From the NCBI GenBank assembly GCA_027622655.1, contig JAQBYI010000005.1:1-64000 (forward strand): a stretch of 64,000 bases of DNA, read 5' to 3'. This DNA comes from Gemmatimonadota bacterium. Its GTDB lineage: Bacteria > Gemmatimonadota > Gemmatimonadetes > Gemmatimonadales > Gemmatimonadaceae. Under the pieces are notes generated by a model, which did not search any database, was not told the DNA's origin, and worked only from the letters and a program-made list of their open reading frames with translations. Positions within the stretch are counted from its first letter, which is position 1, and each line of letters begins with the position of its first letter. The position numbers and the translations under genes are program-made. Positions 16,707-25,326 of the stretch are shown piece by piece.

Positions 16707-19664
16707 ATGTCACGCTTTCGCCGTTCCGTCAATCTCGCCGCGTTCACGCTGCTCGCGGCATCCACCCTTTTCGCGCAGGGCGGACAGCCCGAGGCGCCGC
16801 AACCGGCGCCGGTGAACGCGGCGACCAATCCAGCGCTACGCGGCTTCAGTTGGCGCGCCATCGGCCCGATCGGCCAGGGCGGTCGCGTAGACGACATCGC
16901 AGTCGTCGAGAGCGATCCCCAGGTGTTCTACGTCGGATTTGCCACGGCCGGCGTGTGGAAGACGAGCGACAACGGGATCAACTTCGCGCCGATATTCGAC
17001 ACGTACTCGACGCACTCCATCGGTGACATTGCCATCGCTCCGTCGAATCCCGACGTCGTCTATGTTGGCACCGGCGAACCGAACAACCGGCAGAGTTCCT
17101 CGTTTGGCGACGGCGTGTTCAAAACGACCGACGGCGGCAAGACATTCACGAACGTAGGGCTTCGTGAAACGCAGTCCATCGCGCGCGTCGTCGTACATCC
17201 GACCAACCCCGACATAGTCTGGGTGGCTGCGAACGGCCACCTGTTCGGGTCGAACCCGGAGCGCGGCGTATTCAAGACCACTAACGGCGGTCGGACCTGG
17301 CAACACGTGCTCGCGGTGGACGAAAACACGGGCGCCACCGACATAGTGATTCATCCGACCAATCCGAACATTCTGTTCGCCGCGACATACACGCGCCGGC
17401 GCACGGTGTTTGGTTTCGCGTCCGGCGGCCCCGGTAGCGGAATCTGGCGCAGTACCAATGGCGGTTCGAGCTGGAGCCGCGTCACGGGCAACGGCCTTCC
17501 GGCCGGCACTATGGGGCGAATCGGCCTCGACTTCGCGCGGTCGAACCCCGACGTGATTTATGCCCAGATTGAGGTGGCGCCGGACAAGGAGCCAGTCGAC
17601 GCCGCTGCTCTCGCGGCAGCCGGACGCGGCGGTCGCGGCGGGGGCGGTGGGGGATTCGGACAGCAGGAGCAGCCGTCGGACGACAAAGTGAGCGGAATCT
17701 GGCGGTCGAACAACGGCGGGCGCACGTGGGCGTTCCAGAGCAACCAGAACAACCGCCCGATGTACTACTCACAGATTCGCGTCGACCCGAGCGACGAAAA
17801 CACGGTCTACGTGGGTGGGGCCAGCCCCGCGAAGTCTACCGACGGCGCAAAGACCTTTACCCAGCTCACCGGATTCGGGCACGGCGACCATCACGCTATA
17901 TGGATCAATCCGCGCAACTCGCGACACGTGATGTACGGAAACGATGGCTCGCTCGACATCTCGTACGACGGCGCCGAAACGTGGGAGTCCATCCGCACGT
18001 GGGCGGTAGGTCAGCCGTATCATGCCTCCGTGGACATGCGGCGGCCGTACTATGTGTGCGCCGGCCTGCAGGACAACGGGACCTGGTGTGGTCCGAGTTC
18101 CGTGCGCTCCGGGCCGATCCTCGCGCAGGATTGGTATCGGGTGGGCGGCGGAGACGGCTTCTACACGGCTGTGGATCCGACCGACTTCCTGACGATGTAC
18201 GCCGAGTCGCAGGACGGAAACATGAATCGCGTTGACCTGCGAAACGGAACGAGCACCAGCATCCGTCCGCGCCCGGGTTCGCGCAGCGTTGACACGCCAC
18301 CGCCCGGTGGCGGTGGTGGAGGTCGCGGCGGTCGTGGCGGGTCGCCAACGGTCTTTCCGGAAACAGATGAACCGGTCAGCGTGCGGTTCAACTGGAACAC
18401 GCCCCTGGTGCTCTCGCCGCATGACCCGAGCACGGTCTACGTGGCCGGAAACCGCCTGTTCATCTCGCGCGATCGCGGCGCCACGTGGCGGATGACCGAC
18501 GACCTCACCAAGGGCCTCGATCGCCAGGAACGTGAGATCGCCGGCATGAAGGGCACGCTCCCCGGATGCAGTCGCGCGCGTGTCGGCCAGTGCATCATGT
18601 CGAAGAACGACGGTACGTCGATGTGGGGTACAGCAGTCTCGTTCGGCGAGTCGGCTGTGGTGCCCGGCGTGCTGTGGGTGGGCACGGACGACGGACACAT
18701 CCAGGTTTCGCGCGACAACGGCGCAACGTGGACCGAGGTCGGCAAGAACGTCCCCGGCGGCACCAAGGAGTACTACATCTCCCGAATCGAGCCGTCGCAT
18801 TTCGACGCAGCTACGGCGTATGCCTCCGTGGACGGCCACAAGAGCGATGATCTCAAGCCGTACGTTTTCGTGACGCGAAACTACGGCGAGACCTGGACGT
18901 CCATTACGTCAAACCTTCCGGACCGCGGCAACGTGAACACAATCCGTCAGGATCCGCGCAACCGCAACCTGCTCTACGCCGGCACGGAGTTCGGGTTCTT
19001 CGTGTCGCTCGACGAGGGGCGTACGTGGAGCAAGTTCATGACCGGCCTCCCCGTCGTGCGCGTTGACGACGTACTGGTTCATCCACGCGACAACGACCTC
19101 GTGCTTGCGACGCACGGTCGCAGCGTGCAGGTGATGGACGACATCACGGCGCTGCAGCAGATGACGCCCGAAGCGATGGCGCAGGATGTCGTGCTCTTCG
19201 AGCCCCGAAATGCGGTCGCGTGGAAGAATGACATGCGCATGTCCCGCAACGTTCCCGGCGCGAAGAACTTCCGTGGCGAGACCGCACCGCGCGGTTCGGC
19301 GATTTCGTACTATCTGAAGAGCGTACCGGCCGGCGCCGTTACGCTGACGATTCGCGACGTCGCTACGGGTGCCGAGTTCCGAACGCTCGACGCGACCAAG
19401 CTGCAGGGGTTGAATCGGATCCAGTGGGATCTGTGCAGCGACGTCCGTCCGATTGATCCGGCGCAAGGTTTCGGTGGATTTGGCGGCGGTGGCGGCGGGT
19501 GCTTCCCGCCAGGCGGCGGCCGTGGCGGCGGCCGTGGCGGTGCGCCAGCCGGTGTCGCACAGATGGCGAGCCCGGGTTCGTTCTCCGTGACGCTCACAGT
19601 GGGCGGCCGGAACTTCAGCAAGAGCCTCACGGTGCTCGAAGACATCTGGATGGAGCAGCGATAG
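16707..19664 (+). CDS. Large exported BNR/Asp-box (VPS10-like) β-propeller protein
   Basis: The 985-residue protein starts at an ATG with GGAGG five bases upstream and has a signal peptide (VNLAAFTLLAASTLFAQG). At least eight Asp-box motifs (S-x-D-x-G-x-T-W) are readable, including TTDGGKTF, TTNGGRTW, STNGGSSW, SNNGGRTW, SRDRGATW, SRDNGATW and SLDEGRTW. This gives a sortilin/VPS10 or glycosyl-hydrolase-type propeller. The C-terminal 150 residues (VTLTIRDVATGAEF, GLNRIQWDLC) resemble a FlgD-like immunoglobulin fold. Three Gly/Arg-rich inserts lie near residues 304-320, 530-547 and 922-950. The annotation often used, glycosyl hydrolase, is not proven by any catalytic residue seen here. Carbohydrate or protein binding outside the cytoplasm is the more careful reading. 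Confidence 0.85.
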   Translation: MSRFRRSVNLAAFTLLAASTLFAQGGQPEAPQPAPVNAATNPALRGFSWRAIGPIGQGGRVDDIAVVESDPQVFYVGFATAGVWKTSDNGINFAPIFDTYSTHSIGDIAIAPSNPDVVYVGTGEPNNRQSSSFGDGVFKTTDGGKTFTNVGLRETQSIARVVVHPTNPDIVWVAANGHLFGSNPERGVFKTTNGGRTWQHVLAVDENTGATDIVIHPTNPNILFAATYTRRRTVFGFASGGPGSGIWRSTNGGSSWSRVTGNGLPAGTMGRIGLDFARSNPDVIYAQIEVAPDKEPVDAAALAAAGRGGRGGGGGGFGQQEQPSDDKVSGIWRSNNGGRTWAFQSNQNNRPMYYSQIRVDPSDENTVYVGGASPAKSTDGAKTFTQLTGFGHGDHHAIWINPRNSRHVMYGNDGSLDISYDGAETWESIRTWAVGQPYHASVDMRRPYYVCAGLQDNGTWCGPSSVRSGPILAQDWYRVGGGDGFYTAVDPTDFLTMYAESQDGNMNRVDLRNGTSTSIRPRPGSRSVDTPPPGGGGGGRGGRGGSPTVFPETDEPVSVRFNWNTPLVLSPHDPSTVYVAGNRLFISRDRGATWRMTDDLTKGLDRQEREIAGMKGTLPGCSRARVGQCIMSKNDGTSMWGTAVSFGESAVVPGVLWVGTDDGHIQVSRDNGATWTEVGKNVPGGTKEYYISRIEPSHFDAATAYASVDGHKSDDLKPYVFVTRNYGETWTSITSNLPDRGNVNTIRQDPRNRNLLYAGTEFGFFVSLDEGRTWSKFMTGLPVVRVDDVLVHPRDNDLVLATHGRSVQVMDDITALQQMTPEAMAQDVVLFEPRNAVAWKNDMRMSRNVPGAKNFRGETAPRGSAISYYLKSVPAGAVTLTIRDVATGAEFRTLDATKLQGLNRIQWDLCSDVRPIDPAQGFGGFGGGGGGCFPPGGGRGGGRGGAPAGVAQMASPGSFSVTLTVGGRNFSKSLTVLEDIWMEQR

Positions 19665-19711
19665 ACTCTCGCAACGGCGCTTCATGATCAGCTGAGCGCA
19701 ACGCCTCGATA

Positions 19712-19747
19712 ACAACGCCGGCAGCGAACGATCGCTGCCGGCGTTGT
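19712..19747 (+). terminator. Perfect 16-bp hairpin after the BNR/VPS10 gene
   Basis: ACAACGCCGGCAGCGA pairs perfectly with TCGCTGCCGGCGTTGT around the loop ACGA, 48 bases past the stop. No T run follows, so it may act as a Rho-type or factor-aided terminator or protect the mRNA 3' end. Confidence 0.7.
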
Positions 19748-19893
19748 GTCGTTCGGCGGGCCGTATGAGCTCGATCGGATTGCCCTCGCTCCGTGAGGCC
19801 GATCGCGGGGCGCAGTCTCACGCCTCGGACTAGTTTGCGTCACCAACTTGTATTCTCTAACCGGCTCCGTCACCCCTGGAATCGATTAAGGCA

Positions 19894-20847
19894 TTGCCCG
19901 CCGCGCTGTTCGTGCTCGGCGCCTTGTTGTCGCTCACGCCGCTTGCGACGCCGGCGCTCGCACTGGCTGCCGGTATCGCGCTCGCACTCACGATCGGTAA
20001 CCCCTGGCCCGCGCTCACGAACCTGTTCAGCGGGCGACTCCTGCAAGTCTCCATTGTCGGACTCGGCTTCGGGATTCCGCTCGGGAGTATCGTTTCAACC
20101 GGATCGACAGGCGTGCTGTACACCGTGGCTCTGCTCGTCGGCGTTTTTGCCGTCGGGCTCGCGCTCGCACGTTGGATGGCGGTAGACCGCACACTCGCGT
20201 TGCTCGTGACGGCTGGGACCGGCATATGCGGAGGCAGCGCCATCGCCGCTCTCGGGCCGGCCCTCGGCGCGCGCCGCGAAGCGATGAGTGTTGCGCTGGC
20301 CACGGTTTTCGTGCTCAACGGCGTGGCGCTCTACGCTTTTCCACCGATCGGTCACCTGTTCGGCTTGAGTCAACATCAGTTCGGCGTCTGGGCAGCGCTG
20401 GCGATTCACGACACGAGCTCGGTGGTCGGTGCGGCCGCGAGCTACGGTGCTGTCGCGCTCAACGAAGCGACGATTCTCAAGCTCTCTCGCGCTCTCTGGA
20501 TCATTCCGATAGTGTTGATCGTGCCGGCGATCGTGCGGCGTGGCGCGGGGCACGAGCCGGTTGGTTCTGCGAGCGCCCGCGGCCCGCTCCCCATCCCGTG
20601 GTTCATCGTGGCGTTCGTGCTGGCATCCGTGTTCCGGGCACTTGCGCCGGCAGACGCGCTGCCATGGTTCGACGCTGTCAGCCGTTCGGCACGCACAGCG
20701 CTCGTGCTCACTCTCTTCTTGATAGGTGCCGGGCTGAGCCGTGCGCAGCTTCGGGAGGTGGGCGTGCGTCCGTTTGTGCACGGAACGCTGCTCTGGATTG
20801 CGGTATCCGCGGCTACGCTGACGGCCGTACGCTGGGGTATCGTGTAG
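19894..20847 (+). CDS. UPF0324 (YeiH-type) membrane protein, putative sulfate exporter family
   Basis: This 317-residue integral membrane protein of about ten helices carries the UPF0324 signatures GRLLQVSIVGLGFGIPL, TAGTGICGGSAIAALGPAL and AIHDTSSVVGAAASYG. Family members are described as putative sulfate exporters; the substrate is not established. The start is unclear: TTG at 19894 is used, with AAGG only two bases before it, and the frame is open upstream only to 19861. A hairpin terminator separates it from the preceding gene, and rsmD follows after 28 bases. Confidence 0.85.
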   Translation: MPAALFVLGALLSLTPLATPALALAAGIALALTIGNPWPALTNLFSGRLLQVSIVGLGFGIPLGSIVSTGSTGVLYTVALLVGVFAVGLALARWMAVDRTLALLVTAGTGICGGSAIAALGPALGARREAMSVALATVFVLNGVALYAFPPIGHLFGLSQHQFGVWAALAIHDTSSVVGAAASYGAVALNEATILKLSRALWIIPIVLIVPAIVRRGAGHEPVGSASARGPLPIPWFIVAFVLASVFRALAPADALPWFDAVSRSARTALVLTLFLIGAGLSRAQLREVGVRPFVHGTLLWIAVSAATLTAVRWGIV

Positions 20848-20875
20848 CCATGGCACAAACCTCGTTGGTCAGGGC

Positions 20876-21394
20876 GTGAGAATCGTAGGCGGCAAATTCG
20901 CCGACCGCGACCTCCTGGGGCCGAGCGACTTTCGCGTGCGGCCAACTGCGGAGCACGTTCGGGCGGCGCTGCTCGACATGCTCGCAGCAGACCTGGCAGA
21001 CATTCGCGTGCTGGACTTGTTCGCGGGCACCGGTGCGCTCGGACTCGAGGCGATTTCGCGCGGCGCCAAGAGCGTCGACTTTGTCGAAACACGCCCGTCG
21101 AGCCTGCACGCGCTCAAGTCCAACATCGCGACGCTCCGCCTGCGTGATCGTACGCGCGTGTTCAAGAAGGACGCAGTGCAGTTTGCTGCCGCGCTCACTG
21201 CGCCGGATCACTACGGCCTGACGTTCGCAGACCCTCCGTATGAATCGCGCCAGCTCGACCGCGTGATCGCAAGCTGGGAGGCAAACAAGTTCTCACCGGT
21301 GCTTGCCGTTGAGCACGCGGCCAAGCACGTGCTTCCGCCCGGGGCCCAGCGCATGGACTTCGACGACTCGGCGGTCACGATCTACCGCCGCTGA
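20876..21394 (+). CDS. rsmD: 16S rRNA (guanine966-N2)-methyltransferase
   Basis: At 172 residues it has the usual RsmD length. It opens MRIVGGKFADRDL, followed by VRPTAEHVRAALLDML, the SAM-binding VLDLFAGTGALGLEAISRGA and the catalytic FADPPYES (N/DPPY motif of base-amino methyltransferases). RsmD methylates G966 of 16S rRNA in the small-subunit P site. The start is GTG. It ends three bases before the convergent DUF4159 gene's stop. The common neighbour coaD is not present here. Confidence 0.92.
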   Translation: MRIVGGKFADRDLLGPSDFRVRPTAEHVRAALLDMLAADLADIRVLDLFAGTGALGLEAISRGAKSVDFVETRPSSLHALKSNIATLRLRDRTRVFKKDAVQFAAALTAPDHYGLTFADPPYESRQLDRVIASWEANKFSPVLAVEHAAKHVLPPGAQRMDFDDSAVTIYRR

Positions 21395-21397
21395 CGC

Positions 21398-22138
21398 TCA
21401 CGTCATCGCGTAGACGACGAGGTTTACCGCGAACTTGGTGTTGTCCCTCGTCCGGAACCGCTTGTTGCGCCAGGAGTAGTCCCACTCGCAGCTGTAGTCC
21501 TGATTCGTGTACACCACGCCGAGCCGGCCACGACGTTCGATGCCGCGCACATAGTCGTGGATCACGTTGTCGCCCCAACCATTGATTTCGTGGCTCGTGC
21601 GCGGTGGGCCGTCAAAGGCGAAGAAAGACCGGTAAACGGGATGTCGCCGTGCGACCTTCGCCAGTGTGCCGCCGCCCGGAAAGGTCCGGCGCATTTCCGC
21701 TTCGAACGACTGCGCAAAAAGGCCGTTCACATCGTGATTGCAGTCGTCTGAAAAGAGAAGACCGCCGTTTTCCACGAATCGTTGGAGGCCTGTTCGCTCG
21801 CGCGCGCTGAACCGCACCAACTTGTGGCCGGTCATGAACAGGAAGGGGAACGCGTCGATTTCCGTGGAATCGGCTGAAATCACGACTTCCTGTTGTTGCA
21901 CCGGGATCGTGGTGTACTGCATCACCGAGTCGAGAACGTTCGCGGCGACTTTCGGGTTGTAATCCCAGTCACCCGAGTCGTAGCGGAGCCGCGCGAAGAC
22001 GAACTCCGAGCCGCGTGGTGCGCCGCCACGGCGAAGGCCACCCTGTTGGCCCTGCGCCTGTACGATCAGTGGCGCGCCCGCGAGCACGCCGGTCGCCATG
22101 CCAAGCTGTCGTAGGAACGTGCGGCGGGATGAAGTCAT
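21398..22138 (-). CDS. DUF4159 protein with Tat signal
   Basis: The 246-residue protein begins SSRRTFLRQLGMATGVLAGA, a twin-arginine signal that ends near VQAQG, so it is probably exported folded. The rest is a DUF4159 domain: FVFARLRYDSGDWDYNP, the strand FPFLFMTGHKLVRFS, then LQRFVENGGLLFSDDCNHD and HPVYRSFFAFDGPP. These resemble glutamine-amidotransferase-like folds in which ThuA-type proteins also fall. Its function is unknown. It is the last gene of a minus-strand run, 128 bases after the amidohydrolase. Confidence 0.85.
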   Translation of the reverse strand: MTSSRRTFLRQLGMATGVLAGAPLIVQAQGQQGGLRRGGAPRGSEFVFARLRYDSGDWDYNPKVAANVLDSVMQYTTIPVQQQEVVISADSTEIDAFPFLFMTGHKLVRFSARERTGLQRFVENGGLLFSDDCNHDVNGLFAQSFEAEMRRTFPGGGTLAKVARRHPVYRSFFAFDGPPRTSHEINGWGDNVIHDYVRGIERRGRLGVVYTNQDYSCEWDYSWRNKRFRTRDNTKFAVNLVVYAMT

Positions 22139-22266
22139 GGTAGTGAATCTCGTGTACGATAGCGCCTGAAACCCGCAATGGCACCGGCTGAGCTGGATTC
22201 AGGTCCGGCCGGCGCGAAGTTGAGGCTCTGCTCGCGCCCGGCTCGCCTACTTGATGCCTGAAGGGC

Positions 22267-23589
22267 CTACGGCGCGAGGTAGATCGCCCCGTTCTTCATC
22301 ACAAAGCGGACGTTCTCGGCGCGCGCCCGCGTGATGTCCGTTGTGGGGTCACCGCTCACGGCGATCAGGTCTGCCCAGAGCCCCGCGCGCACGCTTCCGA
22401 TTCGGTTTTCCATATGCAGCACCTTGGCATTTACGCTCGTGGCCGAACGGAGTGCCGCCACGGGCGTCATCCCGTACTTCACCATCAGTTCGAGCTCAAG
22501 TGCTTCAGTGCCGTGCGTGAATACGCCGACATCGCTCCCGGCGCAGATCGTGACTCCGGCCTCGAGCGCGGCCTTGAACGACGCTCGCTTGCGCTGAACT
22601 CCCGCCGGCTCAGGCTGCGTCGCCGTATTCCATCCGGCGTATTGGGCAGTCGAATAGCCCGCTGCCAGCGTAGGGCAGAGCGCCACTCCTTCGCGCTTCA
22701 TCAGGGCGAGTACTTCCGGAGTGGCACCATCGCCGTGTTCGATATTTTCGACGCCGGCCACGATTGCGCGCCGCATTCCTTCGGGAGTAGACGCGTGCGC
22801 AACGACCGCGCGGCCCGATGAGCGCGCCGTTTCAACCATCGCGCGCAACTCGGCCTCAGAGAATCCCGGCATTGCCTCGCCGTTCGGTCCCCAGCGGTAG
22901 TCGGCGTACACCTTGATCCAATCGGCGCCGCGCGCGATCTGCTCGCGCGTCACGCGAATCACGTCCTCGGGGCCATTAGCTTCCTGCGCGCCAATCGGTG
23001 GATCGAACGAAAAGTCAACGCGACGCGGCGCGTAGCTACCGGTCGCGACGATCGCACGGGTCGTGACGAGCATGCGCGGGCCGGGAATGATTCCCTGTGC
23101 CACCGACTGCTTCAGTCCCACGTCGGCGTCGCCGGCGCCTTCGGTGCCGAGGTCACGAATCGTCGTCCATCCGGCCATCAGTGTGTTGCGAAGGTGGTTC
23201 GTCGCCCGCGCGACTCGCACCACAAGCGGTTCGCGCAGCACCTGGTCGGTCCACGGCGATTCGTCGTACGGGTGCAGCAGCACGTGGGAATGGTTCTCGA
23301 TCAGCCCGGGCATGAGCGTGGTGCCGGGAAGGTCGATCATTCGGGCACCAGGAGGGGACCCAACTGTGGCAGCTGGGCCTACGGCGGCGATGCTGTTGCC
23401 ACGTACCAGAACGGTCCAGCCGGATCGTGGCGCGTCGGCAACGCCGTCCCAAACCGCAGCCGGGCGGATGAGTATCAGCGAATCGGCGTTCCCGCCGCTA
23501 CCGACAGCTACGCCGCGTTGCGCATCGGACGGCAGCGCTGTCGCGCCGATCGCAGCGACACAAACCAGCGCACTCGTTACGCGGCGCAT
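22267..23589 (-). CDS. Exported amidohydrolase-family enzyme (imidazolonepropionase/prolidase-like)
   Basis: The 440-residue protein is placed at the ATG that follows GAGGG by five bases; a signal peptide ([16 protein letters not shown]) follows. The amidohydrolase fold is visible in [14 protein letters not shown] (metal-binding HxH), [35 protein letters not shown] and the closing [18 protein letters not shown]. This group contains secreted Xaa-Pro dipeptidases and related hydrolases acting on amide bonds; the substrate cannot be told. The gene lies eight bases after the DUF502 gene and is clearly in one operon with it. Confidence 0.87.
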   Translation of the reverse strand: MRRVTSALVCVAAIGATALPSDAQRGVAVGSGGNADSLILIRPAAVWDGVADAPRSGWTVLVRGNSIAAVGPAATVGSPPGARMIDLPGTTLMPGLIENHSHVLLHPYDESPWTDQVLREPLVVRVARATNHLRNTLMAGWTTIRDLGTEGAGDADVGLKQSVAQGIIPGPRMLVTTRAIVATGSYAPRRVDFSFDPPIGAQEANGPEDVIRVTREQIARGADWIKVYADYRWGPNGEAMPGFSEAELRAMVETARSSGRAVVAHASTPEGMRRAIVAGVENIEHGDGATPEVLALMKREGVALCPTLAAGYSTAQYAGWNTATQPEPAGVQRKRASFKAALEAGVTICAGSDVGVFTHGTEALELELMVKYGMTPVAALRSATSVNAKVLHMENRIGSVRAGLWADLIAVSGDPTTDITRARAENVRFVMKNGAIYLAP

Positions 23590-23597
23590 GCCGGCCC

Positions 23598-24152
23598 TCA
23601 CTTCAGTTTGGGGAAGTCGACCACGCCACCCGACACGACGAACGCCATGAAATCGGAACTCGACGTGTCCAGTCGCTGAACGCGCGACGAAGGCACGACA
23701 CACGTCCACCCGGCTATTGAGTACGAAAACGGCAGATACACGACGACCGTGTCCGCGCTCTCGAGGATGGCGAGCGAATCCTGCGTAATGAAACCGAGCG
23801 CTCGTACGGCGCCGTCCGCCGACATGGTCACGATCACTGGCTTGTCGAATCGCTTCTTCTCGCCGACGAACGCGCCGATCAGATCCTTCGTCGCGTTATA
23901 CACGATCCGCACCAGCGGAAGCTTCTCAATCGTGTTCTCAACTGCCGCCAGCAGACCTCGCGTGACGAGGTTCGACCCGAGGAACCCGACAACGGTGATC
24001 AGCGCGAGCGTCAGCACGAAACCCACGCCGGGAGTCGAGATGCCAAGAAGTCGGTCGAGCGAAACGAAGATCTGCCACACGAGCCACGCCGTAACCACGG
24101 CGGGAACTGTGATCAGGAGTCCCCTGATGAAATAGACGAGGAGACGCTTCAT
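23598..24152 (-). CDS. DUF502 integral membrane protein
   Basis: This 184-residue protein starts at an ATG with CAGG upstream. It has two membrane segments: [20 protein letters not shown] and [20 protein letters not shown]. Between and after them stand DUF502 hallmarks such as [53 protein letters not shown] and [10 protein letters not shown]. Function is unknown in bacteria; the plant homologues are LIKE COV membrane proteins. It sits between a cytochrome c gene and the amidohydrolase, on the same strand. Confidence 0.88.
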   Translation of the reverse strand: MKRLLVYFIRGLLITVPAVVTAWLVWQIFVSLDRLLGISTPGVGFVLTLALITVVGFLGSNLVTRGLLAAVENTIEKLPLVRIVYNATKDLIGAFVGEKKRFDKPVIVTMSADGAVRALGFITQDSLAILESADTVVVYLPFSYSIAGWTCVVPSSRVQRLDTSSSDFMAFVVSGGVVDFPKLK

Positions 24153-24240
24153 CCTGCCTCGGGGTGGGGGAACCGGCGGTAGCCGGACGGTGGCGCGCTG
24201 CTGAGGCGCCGATTCGCCCTGAAAGCTAACGCCGTCACGG

Positions 24241-25159
24241 CTATCTGTTTCCGAACTCCTTCGCCGGTACACCGCGCAGGAACTCCCACACGGCCTTGAT
24301 CTCGACGTCCGTCATCTCTTTGCTCCAGCGAATGGGCATGGCTACGTTCACCTCCGAACCGTCGGGGCGCAGGCCGGTGCGCAAAGGCGTGTTGAAAGCC
24401 GTTTCGGAGTAGCGACCGATTCCCGTCGGCGTGAGGTTCGCCGCAGGCGGCCAACTCGGATCGCCGGCTGGGATCGGCCCGCCCGACAGCGTCTCACCGT
24501 GGCATCCGTGGCAGCCACCGACGCGCGCGATGTACGCTCCGTAATCAGCCGTCGGGCCTTCCGGTGGCGCGATCCGGTATGGGCATCGAATGGTCGATCC
24601 GATTGGCATCGAGCATCGGAAGCGCGCCGGCGACCATCAGTGCGCGGGCGACCGGGCCTACGGTCAACGGTTCACGCCGCCGGTCGACTGCCGGGAGCGA
24701 TCGCAGATACGCGATCACCGCCGCGAGGTCGGGTTCGCTGAAGTACGAATACTCGTACGACGGCATCATGAAGAGCTTGCGTCCTTTCGGGTCTACGCCG
24801 TGGCGCAAGGCGTGGGCGATCTCGGCGTCGGTTCGATTGGCAGCAGCGCCGCCGGGCGTGAGGTTTGCCGAAGTCCAGCGGCCGATCGGCGCCACGTCGA
24901 ATACCGTCGTGCCTCCCAGATCGTCGCCGTGGCAGTCCGCACACTTGCCGATTGCGCGCGCCAGATGACGCCCGCGCGCGATCGACGCAGAGTCCGTCGG
25001 CACCGTAATCGGCTGTACGACAATCGCCATCGTCGCCCCGAGTATGCGCTGGCTCATTATGTAGACGGCGACGGCCGCAACGGCCGCAACGGCCGCAACG
25101 ACCGCGATAACTACGAGCGCGCCCAGCCCGTAGCCGATGCGCCGAATAACTGGTTTCAC
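24241..25159 (-). pseudogene. Membrane-anchored dihaem cytochrome c, interrupted by a frameshift
   Basis: Two minus-strand frames make one protein. The first starts at a GTG preceded by GGAGGG, has one membrane helix with VAAVAAV repeats and the haem motif CADCH, and reads through LPMLDANRIDHSMP. The second continues with IAPPEGPTADYGAYIARV, has a second haem motif CHGCH and stops at 24241. They join with a one-base shift near 24575-24585. The intact product of about 305 residues would be an electron-transfer protein on the outer face of the membrane, similar to the cytochrome subunits of alcohol or aldehyde dehydrogenases. Both halves are well conserved, so the shift is either recent or a sequencing error. 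Confidence 0.75.
25071..25106. repeat. 9-bp tandem repeat inside the cytochrome c membrane anchor
   Basis: Four perfect copies of ACGGCCGCA, followed by one degenerate copy. On the coding (minus) strand they give the alternating Val-Ala-Ala stretch of the N-terminal helix, so copy number changes would lengthen the helix without breaking the frame. Confidence 0.9.
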
Positions 25160-25326
25160 TGAGTTGCCCTCCAAACACGGGAACGTTCACGCGACTCGCG
25201 GGCCCTAGTGTCCGGCGACAATCGACGGCGACAATACGGTAGCAGCGCAGTGCCCCGCGCGCGAGTGGTCGCCGGAATCAATGTGAGGTACCGCTAGGTG
25301 CCCGCCGTCCCTACAATTCAGTCCTG

